A DNA stretch of 64,000 nt from Hydrogenophaga flava NBRC 102514. GTDB lineage: Bacteria; Pseudomonadota; Gammaproteobacteria; Burkholderiales; Burkholderiaceae_C. Under the pieces are notes generated by a model that did not search any database, had not been told where the DNA came from, and saw only the letters and a list, made by a program, of their open reading frames with translations. The stretch lies in NCBI RefSeq assembly GCF_001571145.1, contig NZ_BCTF01000009.1, forward strand, positions 62,001-126,000. Direction: 5' to 3'. A program made the translations under genes and the position numbers. This document shows positions 63,926 through 64,000 of this stretch, piece after piece; the first letter of the stretch is position 1; each line of letters starts with the position of its first letter.

Positions 63926-64000
63926 TCAGGCGGTCTGGCGGGTCGTGGGACGGCGCACCGCGCGCACCTTGCCGCTGCCACCGCCGCCGCAATAGAAGAG
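63926..64000 (-). CDS. possible C-terminal end of a gene entering from the right edge
   Basis: A minus-strand frame open to the right edge ends in TGA at 63926-63928 and reads 24 residues, LFYCGGGGSGKVRAVRRPTT then RQTA. No family can be recognised from so short a stretch. The small gap to the convergent epimerase gene (27 bases) fits the compact style of this genome, but the frame could be chance. Confidence 0.35.
   Translation of the reverse strand, partial: LFYCGGGGSGKVRAVRRPTTRQTA

Overview
The window is a gene-dense, high-GC chromosomal segment of a betaproteobacterium, most likely a Comamonadaceae member (Hydrogenophaga/Acidovorax-like). Family-level signs are mlaA sitting inside the mla operon, the pilMNOPQ-aroKB block next to mrcA, System II cytochrome c maturation (resB-ccsB), ccoG, and HrcA/CIRCE control of groESL. 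The genus is an inference. No rRNA, tRNA, prophage, integron or CRISPR array was seen. Layout. 1-14.2 kb, all leftward: gltB-gltD, then mlaFEDACB (phospholipid trafficking), a YadGH-type ABC exporter, ibaG/bolA, murA and the 5' part of hisG, which runs off the left edge. 14.2-15.1 kb: a solitary REP-associated (RAYT) transposase gene with a degenerate HUH motif, bracketed by GGGTCAGATT-type motifs. 15.1-25.7 kb, leftward: a hypothetical protein, an MFS carrier, a dNTPase, aroB, aroK, a small unknown lipoprotein and pilQPONM. The pilus block is clearly poorer in G+C than its surroundings. 26-35.8 kb: mrcA (rightward), cyaY, lptM, then the envelope redox block msrQ/msrP, ccsB, resB and a dihaem cytochrome c4, then engB. 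35.7-39 kb: two tandem LpxL-type acyltransferases diverge from metK. The metK leader carries a strong SAM-II-type riboswitch candidate immediately downstream of a promoter whose -10 lies inside an 8-bp inverted repeat. 39-47 kb: an orphan multi-PAS histidine kinase, a 7TM sensor protein with a degenerate GGDEF domain, an unusual fusion of a CruF-like carotenoid-biosynthesis membrane domain with an MpaB/Lcp-type haem oxygenase domain, and ccoG. 47-49.2 kb: groES-groEL with a perfect CIRCE element and an intrinsic terminator. 49.2-63.9 kb: a xylose catabolic island. Leftward it encodes xylF-xylH-xylG-xylR(ROK)-xylB-xylA, a second solitary xylose-type binding protein, a Gfo/Idh/MocA dehydrogenase and an MFS carrier. 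Rightward from the same intergenic region runs a translationally coupled trio: a CRTAC1 (FG-GAP/ASPIC-UnbV) exported protein, a vanadium-dependent haloperoxidase-type PAP2 enzyme and an aldose 1-epimerase. An intrinsic terminator separates xylF from xylH and probably sets a high binding-protein/permease ratio. How the genes work together: xylose is bound by XylF, imported by XylGH, mutarotated by the epimerase, isomerised by XylA, phosphorylated by XylB and sensed by the ROK repressor. The envelope genes (mla, murA, mrcA, lptM, lpxL-like) and the redox genes (resB, ccsB, cytochrome c4, msrPQ, ccoG) are housekeeping. The most unusual elements are the CruF-MpaB fusion, the haloperoxidase trio attached to the xylose locus, and the metK riboswitch/operator arrangement.
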